A stretch of 64,000 nucleotides of DNA, from positions 1 to 64,000 of the forward strand of contig SFEH01000005.1 in the NCBI GenBank assembly GCA_004557315.1. Reading direction: 5' to 3'. Both the position numbers and the translations under genes were made by a program. The first letter of the stretch is position 1. The number at the start of each line of letters is the position of its first letter. Below are positions 1 through 8,888 of this stretch, piece by piece. This stretch comes from Bacteroidales bacterium (GTDB lineage: Bacteria > Bacteroidota > Bacteroidia > Bacteroidales > UBA3663). Below the pieces are notes generated by a model that saw only the letters and a list, made by a program, of their open reading frames with translations, made no database searches and was not told where the DNA came from.

Positions 1-2
1 TT

Positions 3-311
3 GGGGTCAAACAACCTGCAATTTCCAAACACCTGAACAATATTTTCAGGGAAGGTGAATTGGATAAGAACTCAGTTCATTCCATTTTGGAATATACTGC
101 CACAGACGGCAAGGTATATAAAACACAATTCTACAATCTCGATGCCATTCTTTCTGTGGGTTATCGTGTCAACAGCATCAATGCAACGGCTTTTCGTCGC
201 TGGGCTACGGGAGTTTTGAAGGAACATTTATTGAGGGGCTACTCTGTAAACCAACAGTTCTTGGCTATTCAGCGTCAAATGGACATACGATTTGATGAGC
301 ACTTCACCTAA
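3..311 (+). CDS. RhuM-family protein, 5' and probably 3' truncated
   Basis: The reading frame is open from the window edge, so the N-terminus lies outside. The visible 102 residues resemble the middle of Virulence_RhuM family proteins: a short helix-turn-helix-like stretch, then the typical NLDAILSVGYRVNSINA segment and FRRWATGVLKEHLLRGYSVN. RhuM proteins usually run to about 330 residues. Here the frame stops shortly after QRQMDIRFDEHF, where relatives continue with a longer C-terminal domain, so this copy is probably truncated. The family often accompanies mobile islands, and its biochemical role is not established. Immediately downstream lies a duplicated repeat, a plausible cause of the truncation. 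A TTG at 60 could act as an internal start but would cut off family sequence. Confidence 0.7.
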   Translation, partial: GVKQPAISKHLNNIFREGELDKNSVHSILEYTATDGKVYKTQFYNLDAILSVGYRVNSINATAFRRWATGVLKEHLLRGYSVNQQFLAIQRQMDIRFDEHFT

Positions 312-355
312 GGTGATTCTCGGGCAAGTGAGGTAGCGAGGGAGTTCTGTCTTAT

Positions 356-614
356 AGTGAAGTGCGACCCCTCCGGGGACGCTGTCTGTAGGCAGGGTGG
401 CAGTGTCCGCAGGTCTGCGACCTGCGGTTACCAATGTATCACCCCTCCGGGGTGTCTGGCTGCAACAGAGCCTGACCAGTGGATGCTGACTGACTGATGA
501 GTGAAGTGCGACCCCTCCGGGGACGCTGTCTATAGGCAGAGTGGCAGTGTCCGCAGGTCTTCGACCCGCGGTTACCAATGTATCATCCCTCTGGGGTGTC
601 TGGCTACAACAGAA
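356..614. repeat. Two direct copies of a 115-bp palindrome-rich repeat
   Basis: Copies at 356-470 and 500-614 (period 144 bp) differ at about 8 of 115 positions. Each contains CCCCTCCGGGG and related palindromes plus a CCGCAGGT/ACCTGCGG inverted pair, so each could fold as a multi-hairpin RNA or DNA element. Short reading frames cross it on both strands, but they follow the repeat and look non-coding. It has the look of a dispersed intergenic repeat. Confidence 0.75.
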
Positions 615-656
615 CGCTACCGATTTCAACTCACTAAAGAAGAACTACAGGAGGTA

Positions 657-671
657 GTCACAAATTGTGAC
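657..671. promoter_or_regulatory. Perfect 15-bp palindrome
   Basis: GTCACAAATTGTGAC is perfectly self-complementary around its central base. It lies 3' of the GH43 gene on the minus strand and could be a protein-binding site or a small hairpin. Function unknown. Confidence 0.35.
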
Positions 672-711
672 CACCTCTTGTCGCTAAAGTTCTCGCCAAC
701 TCCTCATTATG

Positions 712-2331
712 TCACTTCACTACGAACTGGAAGTCGTAGATGTCGCAGAGTGACTGCTTCTTGGTGGCTGATTCGAAGAGGAAGAAGAGTGCCTGCTTGC
801 CAGCCTTGTCGTTGAGCCCTGACACTGGGGCTGCAAAATGTGCGAGCTGCTGTGGCGCGTCCTTGCTGATATTGAGCGTGCCGACTACCTTGCCACCATG
901 GCTCTTGTATGGGCTGCCGAGCATGACGGTGAGCGTGCCGTCGATGCCTTTTGGTACCATGTTGAACACAAGTTCCACCTTTGCTTTCTTATCTATCTTG
1001 GCGAAGTTGAAATACTTGTAGCCGACGGTCGAGCCTGATGTGTTGTTGACCACCGGGCAGAAAGGCTCCTTCAGATTGAATGGACCCTGATATGATAATG
1101 GGTCGAGATAGGTGTTCTGGATATATGAGCCAGGGAAGAAGAATTTTGGGAACTCATCCCACGCTGGCTTTGGGCCTGTATAGTAGCAAGCAATGCCTGC
1201 TGCTGTCTTGTTGAGCGGGTTGAGGCCTTCGGTGGTGAAGCCTTCGGATGTGTATTCGCCTTCAGAGATCATGACCTTGCCGCCCTTGCCTTCTTCGACC
1301 GAAACCTCGATAGGTGCAACCATTGCCTGACGAGAATACTGGCTGAGTCCTGTCTGGCGGTGGTAGAACACCCACCACTTGCCGTTGATCTCGCAGATGC
1401 TGCCGTGGGTATTGCCCTGCGGATGTGCCGTTGGGATGGCCTTGCCGCTCTCGTCGGTGTCGCGTGCGCGACCGTCGATGATGGTGCCGCCATAGGTCCA
1501 TGGTCCGAGTGGGCTGTCGCTGTAGGCGTAGGCAAGAGTGTAGTTGCTTTCGGGCATGCCAAACTCTCCGTCCTTGGTCCAGCGGCTATAGATAAACACA
1601 TACTTGTCCTTGATCTTGCGCAATGAAGATGCCTCGAAGAACCGGAAAACACCATCTTGATTGCGTCCTGAAACCATGTCCTCTACTACCTTTGTGCCCG
1701 GCTTGATGGTACACATGGTAGCAGGATCGAGCTCTGCTCCGTAAGAGCGCTCAAATCCCCAATAACCATAGACTCGTCCGTCGTCATCGACAAAGACTGC
1801 TGGGTCGAAACGCAGGACGCTGTAGCCGAGACGTGGGTCTTCCTTGCTCCAGCTGCACGACTCGAATGGGCCGTCAGGTCGCTTTGACTTGGCAATGACT
1901 CCTTCGCGCGAGCCCTGCACGTTTGGATAGAAATAATAGGTCTTTGTGCCATCCTTCTCCACCACTTCGGTGATGTCGGGAGCATAGAGCACATCGCCCT
2001 CGCCATTGGCATTGAGGAGATTGCCGTCGCGGTCGCGGTCGAGCCTATAGATGAGTCCGTCGTATCGCCAGTTGCTCAGGTCATCGACTGGTGCCGACCA
2101 TACCACCTGCTCGCGTCCGCAGTAATATTCGAGGAGCGAATCATGAGATCCATAGACATAGACGCGCTTCTCGCCCGGTTTGTCAGGGTCTTCGAAGACG
2201 TATGGCTCTCCATCAGGGATATATTCCCACAGAGGCAGATATGGGTTCTGGGCGAAGGCTGATTGGCATAAACCGCCGACGCCCAACATCACAACAGGCA
2301 TAATTGCCTTGGCAAAAGAGATAGTTTTCAT
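712..2331 (-). CDS. Exported GH43 glycoside hydrolase with C-terminal carbohydrate-binding-like domain
   Basis: 539 residues. A signal peptide (about residues 1-27, ending SAFAQ) sends it to the periplasm or beyond. The five-bladed GH43 propeller spans roughly 30-370. Visible landmarks are the N-terminal EPYVFEDPD and VYGSHD region, RFDPAVFVDDDGRVYGYWG (pKa-modulating Asp), FFEASSLRKI (likely general acid Glu) and HGSICEINGKWWVFYH. The last ~150 residues resemble a CBM6-type beta-sandwich. GH43 enzymes remove arabinofuranose or xylose from plant polysaccharides; which substrate applies here cannot be read from sequence alone. It is transcribed alone, with no adjacent sugar gene, and ends close to the 115-bp repeat pair. 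Confidence 0.85.
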   Translation of the reverse strand: MKTISFAKAIMPVVMLGVGGLCQSAFAQNPYLPLWEYIPDGEPYVFEDPDKPGEKRVYVYGSHDSLLEYYCGREQVVWSAPVDDLSNWRYDGLIYRLDRDRDGNLLNANGEGDVLYAPDITEVVEKDGTKTYYFYPNVQGSREGVIAKSKRPDGPFESCSWSKEDPRLGYSVLRFDPAVFVDDDGRVYGYWGFERSYGAELDPATMCTIKPGTKVVEDMVSGRNQDGVFRFFEASSLRKIKDKYVFIYSRWTKDGEFGMPESNYTLAYAYSDSPLGPWTYGGTIIDGRARDTDESGKAIPTAHPQGNTHGSICEINGKWWVFYHRQTGLSQYSRQAMVAPIEVSVEEGKGGKVMISEGEYTSEGFTTEGLNPLNKTAAGIACYYTGPKPAWDEFPKFFFPGSYIQNTYLDPLSYQGPFNLKEPFCPVVNNTSGSTVGYKYFNFAKIDKKAKVELVFNMVPKGIDGTLTVMLGSPYKSHGGKVVGTLNISKDAPQQLAHFAAPVSGLNDKAGKQALFFLFESATKKQSLCDIYDFQFVVK

Positions 2332-2363
2332 AAGATTGGTATTGTTTATTGTATGTAATGTCT

Positions 2364-2417
2364 TCTTATTTATGCTAAATCATCAGGATTTCTTATTTAT
2401 GCTAAATCATCAGGATT
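2364..2417. repeat. Perfect tandem duplication of 27 bp
   Basis: Two identical head-to-tail 27-bp units (2364-2390 and 2391-2417), each beginning TCTTATTTATGC and ending ATCAGGATT. The right-hand copy covers the stop codon and last codons of the ABC-F gene (stop at 2410-2412 on the minus strand). It is therefore a recent slip duplication at the 3' end of that gene. Confidence 0.9.
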
Positions 2418-4065
2418 TCTTCCTTTCGAGCTCCTGCAGGCTTTCGAGTTTCTTCTTCTCGAGGAACTCGTAGATGCCGCAGAGATGCTCCTTGACGCGC
2501 TTGTCGCCAAATTCATAGACCTTGGTGACCAGTCCGTCGAGGAAGTCACGGTCGTGCGAAACCAAGATGAGAGTGCCGTCGTAGTCCTTGAGCGCCTGCT
2601 TCAGGATGTCCTTGGTCTTCATGTCGAGGTGGTTGGTAGGCTCGTCGAGGATGAGAAGGTTGACAGGCTGGAGCAGCAGCTTGACCATGCAGAGGCGCAC
2701 GCGCTCGCCTCCCGACAGCACCTTGACTTTCTTCTGTGTGTCCTCGCCACCAAACATGAAAGCGCCTAACAGGTCGGAGATCTTCTTGCGGATCTCGCCC
2801 ACTGCAATGTCGTCGATGGTCTGATAGACGGTGAGTTCCTCGTCGAGCAACGAAGCCGAGTTCTGTGCGAAATAGCCAATCTGCACGTTGTGTCCGACGG
2901 TGAGCTGACCGGTGTGCTCAATCTCGTTCATGATGGCCTTGACCATAGTCGATTTGCCCTCACCGTTCTTGCCCACGAATGCTATCTTCTCGCCTCGTTC
3001 GATCATGAAGGTAGCGTGGTCGAAGATGTTGTCTTCGGGCTTGAGTGGCTTGGTGTAGCCTGCGCCCATATCGTCGCATATCACAGGATAGGTGCCGCTG
3101 CGTGGCGATGGCGGGAACTTCAGGCGGAGAGCCGATGTGTCTTCCTCATCGACCTCAACCAGTTCGAGCTTCTCAAGCCACTTGACCTTGCTCTGCACCT
3201 GATAGGTCTTGGAATAGGTGCCCTTGAATCGCTCGATAAACTCCTTTGCCTCGGCAATCTGCTTCTGCTGATCCTCGTATTGCTTCTGCTGCTGTGCACG
3301 GCGTTCCTTGCGAAGCTCAAGATAATGAGAGTATCGGGCCTTGTAGTCGTAGATGCGGCCGAGAGTGACCTCGATGGTGCGGGTGGTGATGGTATCGACA
3401 AACTTGCGGTCGTGACTGATGAGCACCACTGCCATTGGGCTGTTGATGATGAACTCCTCAAGCCAGCCTATTGACTCGATGTCGAGATGGTTGGTAGGCT
3501 CATCGAGAAGCAGCACGTCAGGGTTCTGGAGCAGAAGCTTTGCCAGTTCGATGCGCATGCGCCAGCCACCGCTGAATTCCGAAGTAGGGCGGTCGAAGTC
3601 GCTTCGCTTGAAGCCGAGACCCAACAGAGCCTTCTCGACATCCTCCTCAAAGTGAGTCATGTCGATGGCATAGAACTTCTCGCTCATCGCGGTGACCTTC
3701 TCGATCAGTGCCATATAGTCGTCGCTCTCATAGTCGGTGCGTGTGGCAAGCTGATTGTTCATCTCGTCGATCTCTGCCTCCATTGCCTTAAGATGAGCGA
3801 ATGCCTGACAAGCCTCCTCGAACACCGTGCGATGGTCTTCGGTCATGAGGTGCTGAGGCAGGTAGCAGATGGTGCAGTCCTTGGGTGCAGAGACTGTGCC
3901 TCGGGTGGCTTGCCTTACGCCGGCAAGGATCTTGAGCAAGGTCGATTTGCCAGCACCATTCTTGCCCATCAGTGCGATGCGGTCTTTCTCGTTGATTACA
4001 AACGAAATGTCCTTAAACAGAGTCGTTCCTCCAAATTCGACTGTCAGTCCGTCAATACTTACCAT
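2410..4065 (-). CDS. ABC-F family ATPase (duplicated ATP-binding cassettes)
   Basis: 551 residues with two ABC cassettes and no membrane segment, the layout of the ABC-F class that acts on ribosomes. Cassette 1 has Walker A GKNGAGKST (about 36), signature FSGGWRMRIELAK and Walker B LLLDEPTNHLD. An Arg/Lys/Gln-rich linker (RRAQQQKQYEDQQKQ) forms the helical interdomain arm. Cassette 2 has GKNGEGKST, LSGGERVRLCMVKLL and LLILDEPTNHLD. Both catalytic Glu residues are present. It resembles housekeeping YdiF/Uup-type members more than antibiotic-resistance types, though that is a judgement by eye. Its promoter (CAAAGGTA at 4107-4114, reverse) fits the start at 4065. It is divergent from the M28 peptidase. 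Confidence 0.92.
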   Translation of the reverse strand: MVSIDGLTVEFGGTTLFKDISFVINEKDRIALMGKNGAGKSTLLKILAGVRQATRGTVSAPKDCTICYLPQHLMTEDHRTVFEEACQAFAHLKAMEAEIDEMNNQLATRTDYESDDYMALIEKVTAMSEKFYAIDMTHFEEDVEKALLGLGFKRSDFDRPTSEFSGGWRMRIELAKLLLQNPDVLLLDEPTNHLDIESIGWLEEFIINSPMAVVLISHDRKFVDTITTRTIEVTLGRIYDYKARYSHYLELRKERRAQQQKQYEDQQKQIAEAKEFIERFKGTYSKTYQVQSKVKWLEKLELVEVDEEDTSALRLKFPPSPRSGTYPVICDDMGAGYTKPLKPEDNIFDHATFMIERGEKIAFVGKNGEGKSTMVKAIMNEIEHTGQLTVGHNVQIGYFAQNSASLLDEELTVYQTIDDIAVGEIRKKISDLLGAFMFGGEDTQKKVKVLSGGERVRLCMVKLLLQPVNLLILDEPTNHLDMKTKDILKQALKDYDGTLILVSHDRDFLDGLVTKVYEFGDKRVKEHLCGIYEFLEKKKLESLQELERKKS

Positions 4066-4106
4066 TTATGAAATATTTATGTGTTATTTGTCAATAATTT
4101 TGTGCG

Positions 4107-4137
4107 CAAAGGTAAGTATAATTTTTCTCTTTTCCAA
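4107..4137 (-). promoter_or_regulatory. Promoter of the ABC-F gene
   Basis: Read on the minus strand: TTG (4137-4135), a 20-bp spacer, then TACCTTTG (4114-4107), matching the Bacteroidetes TTG/TAnnTTTG promoter. It lies about 40 bp before the ATG. Confidence 0.6.
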
Positions 4138-4240
4138 TTTTCAAAATACTATTCTTTTGGCAAAATTTTGAATGAAAATTGTATATTTTGAGCGAGAGAT
4201 GGCAAAATCGTGCGAAATTCGACTTTTTTATTGAAGAAAA

Positions 4241-4271
4241 TTTGTCGGAAATAAATAAATTCATAACTTTG
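4241..4271 (+). promoter_or_regulatory. Promoter of the M28 peptidase gene
   Basis: TTTG at 4241-4244, 19-bp spacer, TAACTTTG at 4264-4271 (Bacteroidetes -33/-7 pattern). This predicts a leader of about 120 nt before the ATG at 4397. Confidence 0.55.
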
Positions 4272-4396
4272 TGCGACAATTTGCATGGTTTTATTGTCAA
4301 TATGCAAGCAAAATACACCTTTCAGTTGCATATTTTTAAGGTGTTTTTTTATTCAGGTTGAGACGTTATAATTCAGATTTAAAACATATCATTAAA

Positions 4397-5965
4397 ATGA
4401 AAAAGTATTTGTTGACTGTTTTGGCAATGGCTTGCCTCAACAGCTATGCGCAGAACGCATTGTCCGACGAACTCGCTTTTCGTCTGAAGGACGAGGCTTT
4501 CGCCAATTCGAAGATGGAGGAACTCGCACAGTTTATGACCGATGAACTTGGTTCGCGCCTTGCGGCTTCGCAGCAGAAGCTCCGCTCGGAGAAGCTTGTG
4601 GTCGAGAAGCTTGCTGACCTTGGCTTGAGCAATCCTCGCGCTGAAAAGGCAATGGATTTTGCCAAAGGCGGATGGGATAATCAGAAGAATTACGTGGCTA
4701 TGACTGCTCCTTATTACTGCAGTTTCGCAGCCAATCCAAAGGCTTGGTCAGGCAGCACCAACGGCTTGGTGAAGGGTGAGGTTGTCTTGATCGACAATCC
4801 ACAGAGCGAGGAAGACATTGAGAACCTTCGTGGCAAGCTCGCTGGCAAGATTATCCTGATGCCTGTGACCCAGCATTATGAGGTATCGTTCGAGCCTCTT
4901 GCCTATCGCTATACCGATGAGGAACTTGCTGCTATGGAGACAGATGCGCGTCCTGGTCGTCACAACTATCGTCGTCAGCAAGGTGGTGGTGCCTATGTGA
5001 TGCCTTCCCGCGAGCAGATGATGAAGATGCGCGAGTTGCAGCAGAAACTCTCGAAGATGATCCAGGAAGAAGGTGCACTTGCCATTGTAAATACACGAGG
5101 CACATTCAATGTAGTGAGCGGCACTGGCGTGCAGTATAAGTCGGGCGATCCAGAGCCGACTCCAGAGATCATGGTTCCACTTGAGGATGGCGGACGCATG
5201 GCTCGTCTCATCAAGCGTGGCGAGAAGGTGGAGATGGAGCTTGACATCAAGAACGTCTTTACCGACAATAAGCAGATCAACAACGTATATGCCGAAATCC
5301 CGGGCACTGACCCTAAACTCAAGGATCAGATTGTGCTCATCGGTGCTCACCTCGATTCATGGCATGGCGGAACTGGTGCAGCCGACAACTCATCGGGCTG
5401 TGTAGTCATGATGGAGGCAATGCGCATCATCAAGGCTCTCGGTGTTTCTCCTCGCCGCACTATCCGCATCGCTCTCTGGGGTGGTGAGGAACAGGGTCTC
5501 TATGGTTCGCGTGGCTACCTTGAGAACTACCTCTACGACCGCAAGAACGACAAGAAGCTGCCTGGTTACGACAAGTTCGCTCTCTATCTCAACATGGACA
5601 ATGGTTCAGGCCGTTTCCGTGGCATCTATCTTGAGCAGAACGACATGGCTTTCCCATATTTCAAGGAATGGATGAAGGGCATCGAGACTCTTGGTTTCAA
5701 GACCCTCTCTCCTCGTCAGACAGGCAGCACTGACCATGTCACCTTCGACCGTGTGGGTCTTCCTGCTTTCCAGTTCATCCAGGATGAGCTCGAGTATGAC
5801 CGCACCTACCACACAACAATGGATACCTACGAGCGTCTCTCCATTGCCGACCTCAAGCTCGATGCAGCTATGGTGGCATGGATTGCCTTGAGCGCTGCCA
5901 ACGACAATGGCCGCATCCCATTCAAGCCAGGCTATCCAAAGAAGGATCAGGGCCGTCCATTCTGA
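4397..5965 (+). CDS. Exported M28-family zinc metallopeptidase
   Basis: 522 residues from the ATG at 4397. The frame is open 13 codons further upstream, but the signal peptide MKKYLLTVLAMACLNSYAQ begins here. A PA-type insert domain (roughly 90-250) precedes the M28 catalytic domain. Metal ligands and catalytic residues are visible: H318 and D320 (GAHLDSWHGG), D330 (GAADNSSG), E364/E365 (GGEEQGLYGSRG), D401 (NMDNGSG) and H472 (TYHTTMDTYERL). The family comprises aminopeptidases and carboxypeptidases that trim peptides outside the cytoplasm. Exact specificity is unknown. It stands alone, with its own promoter and a hairpin terminator behind. Confidence 0.9.
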   Translation: MKKYLLTVLAMACLNSYAQNALSDELAFRLKDEAFANSKMEELAQFMTDELGSRLAASQQKLRSEKLVVEKLADLGLSNPRAEKAMDFAKGGWDNQKNYVAMTAPYYCSFAANPKAWSGSTNGLVKGEVVLIDNPQSEEDIENLRGKLAGKIILMPVTQHYEVSFEPLAYRYTDEELAAMETDARPGRHNYRRQQGGGAYVMPSREQMMKMRELQQKLSKMIQEEGALAIVNTRGTFNVVSGTGVQYKSGDPEPTPEIMVPLEDGGRMARLIKRGEKVEMELDIKNVFTDNKQINNVYAEIPGTDPKLKDQIVLIGAHLDSWHGGTGAADNSSGCVVMMEAMRIIKALGVSPRRTIRIALWGGEEQGLYGSRGYLENYLYDRKNDKKLPGYDKFALYLNMDNGSGRFRGIYLEQNDMAFPYFKEWMKGIETLGFKTLSPRQTGSTDHVTFDRVGLPAFQFIQDELEYDRTYHTTMDTYERLSIADLKLDAAMVAWIALSAANDNGRIPFKPGYPKKDQGRPF

Positions 5966-5997
5966 TAAAAGACTCCCAAAAAACTTATTGAATAACG

Positions 5998-6046
5998 ATA
6001 AATGCCGGGAAAAAGAGATTTTTTTCGGCATTTATTATGCCTTTTT
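5998..6046 (+). terminator. Hairpin terminator after the M28 peptidase
   Basis: 10-bp arms ATAAATGCCG (5998-6007) and CGGCATTTAT (6026-6035), followed by a T-run (6041-6046). It lies about 30 bp after the stop codon. Confidence 0.6.
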
Positions 6047-6128
6047 TGCCATTCATATTCTATTATTCAAACAAATTTCCTATCTTTGCACCATCCTTAT
6101 GGACTTTCAATTCGAGAAACAGAAACAG

Positions 6129-7271
6129 ATGAAAACAATTAAAGCGCTTTTTATATTAATAATCTCACTTTACTCTGTTGCCTCTTGCAGCAAGTCAGAT
6201 AGTGAAGGAAATGCTCGGGACGCTTACAACGTCTCTGGTTCGATATTTCAGGATTCTGCATCGGCCGGTGCGGAGCTCCGTCTGTTTGTCGATAAGCATG
6301 GCAGCTTCGAAGAGGTGACTCTGCCTGTGCTCAAGGGAAAGTTTGCCTATAAGGGAAGCACGTTGGGAACCGATGAGCTGTTCCTGGTTGACGATAAAGG
6401 AAATGTGGTGAGTTTCTTTGCCAAGGCGGGCTCACAGATTGACCTGGCCATCGACTCGTTAGGACAAGTCGTGTTCGGTGGTGCGGATTCGCTCAATATG
6501 ATGTATTCGCAGCTTGTTGCGCAATTTGAGGAATGTGACGACAGCCAGCGAGGTGACTTCCTCGACTCGGTTTGCTCTACTTATCGCACGTCGATCGTTC
6601 CGGCTCTCCTGATTCGTGACCGTATGCAGCTTCTCAACGACTCTGTGAGACTTCGCCAGTGCCTCGGCAGGATAACCGACGAAGGCAAGCCTCAATGGCT
6701 TGTCAATAGCCTCGAGCAGCGCTTTGACAATGGCGGAAAGAAGATGAAGAGAAACCTCCGCCTCAATCCGTTGCCAAAATTCGGTACTGACAATGATACG
6801 GTATTTGTCAATTTCACCGAGACAAGGCAGAACTCCATGTATATCTATTTCTGGGCCGACTATAGCCAGGAGTCGGTCGATTCGCTCAAGATGCTCGTGC
6901 CTATGGCAAAGTATTACGGCTTGCACAAATATCTCGACGAATATGTGAAGAAGGAAAAGAAACGCCGTCCGAAGCGTGTTGACATCATGACAGTGTGCCT
7001 TCATGCTGCCGACAGTGCTGCATGGAAGAAGGCCATCGACAAGCTCCCCGGCTACCATGTGCTGCTGCAGTCGGGCTTCAGCGATCCTACCATGAAGTCG
7101 TGGAAGATCACTACAGTCCCATATAACATCATCACCGACCGATTCAGTAATATTCAAGATAGTTACCTGTGGGGAAAAGACCTGCGCGATGCGCTGGAAA
7201 AGACCCCGTCTAATTTTTCAGTTAAGCTAAATGGTAGTAAAAACAGTGTCAGCCGCACTGCAAGGCATTGA
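6129..7271 (+). CDS. DUF4369-like lipoprotein with degenerate thioredoxin-like C-terminus
   Basis: 380 residues from the ATG at 6129, chosen because the lipoprotein signal MKTIKALFILIISLYSVASC starts there (lipobox VASC, Cys20). The frame is open upstream to 5907 without a sensible N-terminus. The N-terminal ~100 residues (VSGSIFQDSASAG, then short beta strands) fit DUF4369, usually attached to TlpA/ResA-type thioredoxin domains. The C-terminal part (SMYIYFWADYSQESVDSLKML, then ITTVPYNIITD) has a thioredoxin-fold pattern with a conserved Pro but no CxxC, so disulfide chemistry is unlikely. A -7 element (TATCTTTG, 6081-6088) precedes it. Its 3' end overlaps yifB by 41 bp, suggesting linked expression. 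Confidence 0.7.
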   Translation: MKTIKALFILIISLYSVASCSKSDSEGNARDAYNVSGSIFQDSASAGAELRLFVDKHGSFEEVTLPVLKGKFAYKGSTLGTDELFLVDDKGNVVSFFAKAGSQIDLAIDSLGQVVFGGADSLNMMYSQLVAQFEECDDSQRGDFLDSVCSTYRTSIVPALLIRDRMQLLNDSVRLRQCLGRITDEGKPQWLVNSLEQRFDNGGKKMKRNLRLNPLPKFGTDNDTVFVNFTETRQNSMYIYFWADYSQESVDSLKMLVPMAKYYGLHKYLDEYVKKEKKRRPKRVDIMTVCLHAADSAAWKKAIDKLPGYHVLLQSGFSDPTMKSWKITTVPYNIITDRFSNIQDSYLWGKDLRDALEKTPSNFSVKLNGSKNSVSRTARH

Positions 7272-8766
7272 TGCTACTCCTGTTTATTGTGAGACATCAG
7301 CCTCTTTAGGCTGCCGAATAATCATGATCGGGTTACCAGACACGGCAGTAAAAGAGAGCAGAGACAGAATTGAGAGTGCGTTTCGTGAGGCGGGATTGCG
7401 TTTCCCGCGTCATCAGATTACCATCAACCTTGCGCCTGCCGATGTGCGCAAGGAGGGTTCGCTGTATGACGTGCCCATTGCCGTGGCCATAATGGCTGTA
7501 GGTCAGATAATCAAGACCGACAAGATCAACGACTACATGATGGTCGGCGAATTGTCGCTCGATGGCTGTGTCAAGACCGTGAAGGGTTGCCTCCCCTTTG
7601 CAATCCTTGCACGCGAGATGAAGATGAAAGGCATCATCGTGCCACGCGAAAATGCACGCGAGGCTGCTGTGGTCAATAATCTCGAAGTGCTTGTGGCAGA
7701 CAACCTTCAAAATATTATAGACTTCATGAACGGCAAGTCGGAACTCGAGCGCGTTGAGGTCAATACCCGCCAGCTCTTCTATGCTGCCGAAAACAACTTC
7801 ACAGCCGACTTTGCCGATGTCAAGGGGCAGAATGCCGTGAAACGCGCTTTTGCCATTGCTGCCAGTGGCGGACACAACCTCATCATGGTGGGTCCTCCAG
7901 GTGCGGGCAAGAGCATGATGGCAAAATGCCTGCCTTCCATCCTTCCTCCGCTGTCGCTTTCCGAAGCCCTTGAGACCACCAAGATACATTCGGTAGCCGG
8001 ATTGAGATCAGCCTCTGGTCTCATCACCCAGCGCCCTTTCCGATCGCCCCATCACTCGATATCAAGTGCTGCATTGATTGGTGGCGGTCAGAACCCTATG
8101 CCAGGAGAAGTGTCGCTTGCTCACAACGGAACGCTCTATCTTGATGAGCTTCCCGAGTTTTCGAGAAGCGTGCTCGAAGTGCTGCGACAGCCTCTTGAAG
8201 ACAGACAGATCACTATAGCCCGTGCCAAGAACACCGTCGTCTATCCTTCGTCGGTCATGCTAGTCGCAAGCATGAACCCCTGCCCTTGCGGCTATTATAC
8301 TCATCCCACCAAGCAGTGTACATGTACGGCTATGCAGGTGCAGAAATATCTTGGCAGGATCTCTGGCCCTTTGCTCGACCGGATAGATCTGCAGATTGAA
8401 ATAGCGCCACTGTCGTTTGATGAGATGAGCCAGACGACGGCAAGCGAGCCGAGCACGGCAATCCGTGAACGTGTGGTGAAGGCAAGGCAGAGGCAAGAAG
8501 AAAGGTACAGGGATCATCCGCTGATTCACTGCAACGCGCAGATGACCTCTGCACAGATCCGCGAATACTGTCAGCTCGATGACAGGTCGATGAGGGTGCT
8601 CCGTAACGCAATGTCCAAGCTCGACCTCTCTGCTCGTGCCTACGACCGCATACTCAAGGTGGCACGCACGATAGCCGACTACGAGGGTCTCGACCAGATA
8701 ACATCGACACACATAGCCGAGGCCATCTCCTATCGCAACCTTGATAGGACCAATAGAGGATATTGA
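7231..8766 (+). CDS. YifB/ComM-family Mg-chelatase-like AAA+ ATPase
   Basis: 511 residues. The N-terminal Lon-protease-like fold domain (residues 1-170, MVVKTVSAALQGIDATPVY at the start) is followed by the AAA+ module: Walker A GPPGAGKSMMAKCLP (about 225), Walker B LYLDELPEFSR (about 305) and a Cys cluster, NPCPCGYYTHPTKQCTC, typical of the family. The C-terminal Mg_chelatase_C domain ends in AISYRNLDR. The E. coli/Haemophilus homologue ComM aids transformation by promoting branch migration of recombination intermediates. The same role is plausible here but unproven. The start is fixed by family alignment even though it lies inside the upstream lipoprotein frame. Confidence 0.93.
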   Translation: MVVKTVSAALQGIDATPVYCETSASLGCRIIMIGLPDTAVKESRDRIESAFREAGLRFPRHQITINLAPADVRKEGSLYDVPIAVAIMAVGQIIKTDKINDYMMVGELSLDGCVKTVKGCLPFAILAREMKMKGIIVPRENAREAAVVNNLEVLVADNLQNIIDFMNGKSELERVEVNTRQLFYAAENNFTADFADVKGQNAVKRAFAIAASGGHNLIMVGPPGAGKSMMAKCLPSILPPLSLSEALETTKIHSVAGLRSASGLITQRPFRSPHHSISSAALIGGGQNPMPGEVSLAHNGTLYLDELPEFSRSVLEVLRQPLEDRQITIARAKNTVVYPSSVMLVASMNPCPCGYYTHPTKQCTCTAMQVQKYLGRISGPLLDRIDLQIEIAPLSFDEMSQTTASEPSTAIRERVVKARQRQEERYRDHPLIHCNAQMTSAQIREYCQLDDRSMRVLRNAMSKLDLSARAYDRILKVARTIADYEGLDQITSTHIAEAISYRNLDRTNRGY

Positions 8767-8791
8767 TAAAGAATATCAAAGTGAATGCAAG

Positions 8792-8828
8792 AAGGGCAGT
8801 TCTCTGTGAAGAGAGCTGCCCTTTTTCT
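8792..8828 (+). terminator. Strong terminator between yifB and the C1 peptidase
   Basis: 14-bp stem (AAGGGCAGTTCTCT with AGAGAGCTGCCCTT, one G-U pair, 4-nt loop) followed by TTTTTC on the plus strand. Its position 25 bp after yifB, with the convergent peptidase ending at 8889, suggests it may serve both sides. Confidence 0.8.
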
Positions 8829-8888
8829 TTTTTTGTGAAAGACTGAATGGATAAGGTGATGCTTTTTTTTTTTACCACCCTTGAATCA

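Noticed and set aside
228..629. 133-codon minus-strand frame across the 115-bp repeats
   Set aside because: Its sequence is internally duplicated because the DNA repeat is. The composition is low quality and no family fits.
2890..3474. 194-codon plus-strand frame opposite the ABC-F gene
   Set aside because: It mirrors the conserved ABC-F codons and has no recognisable domain; an antisense artefact.
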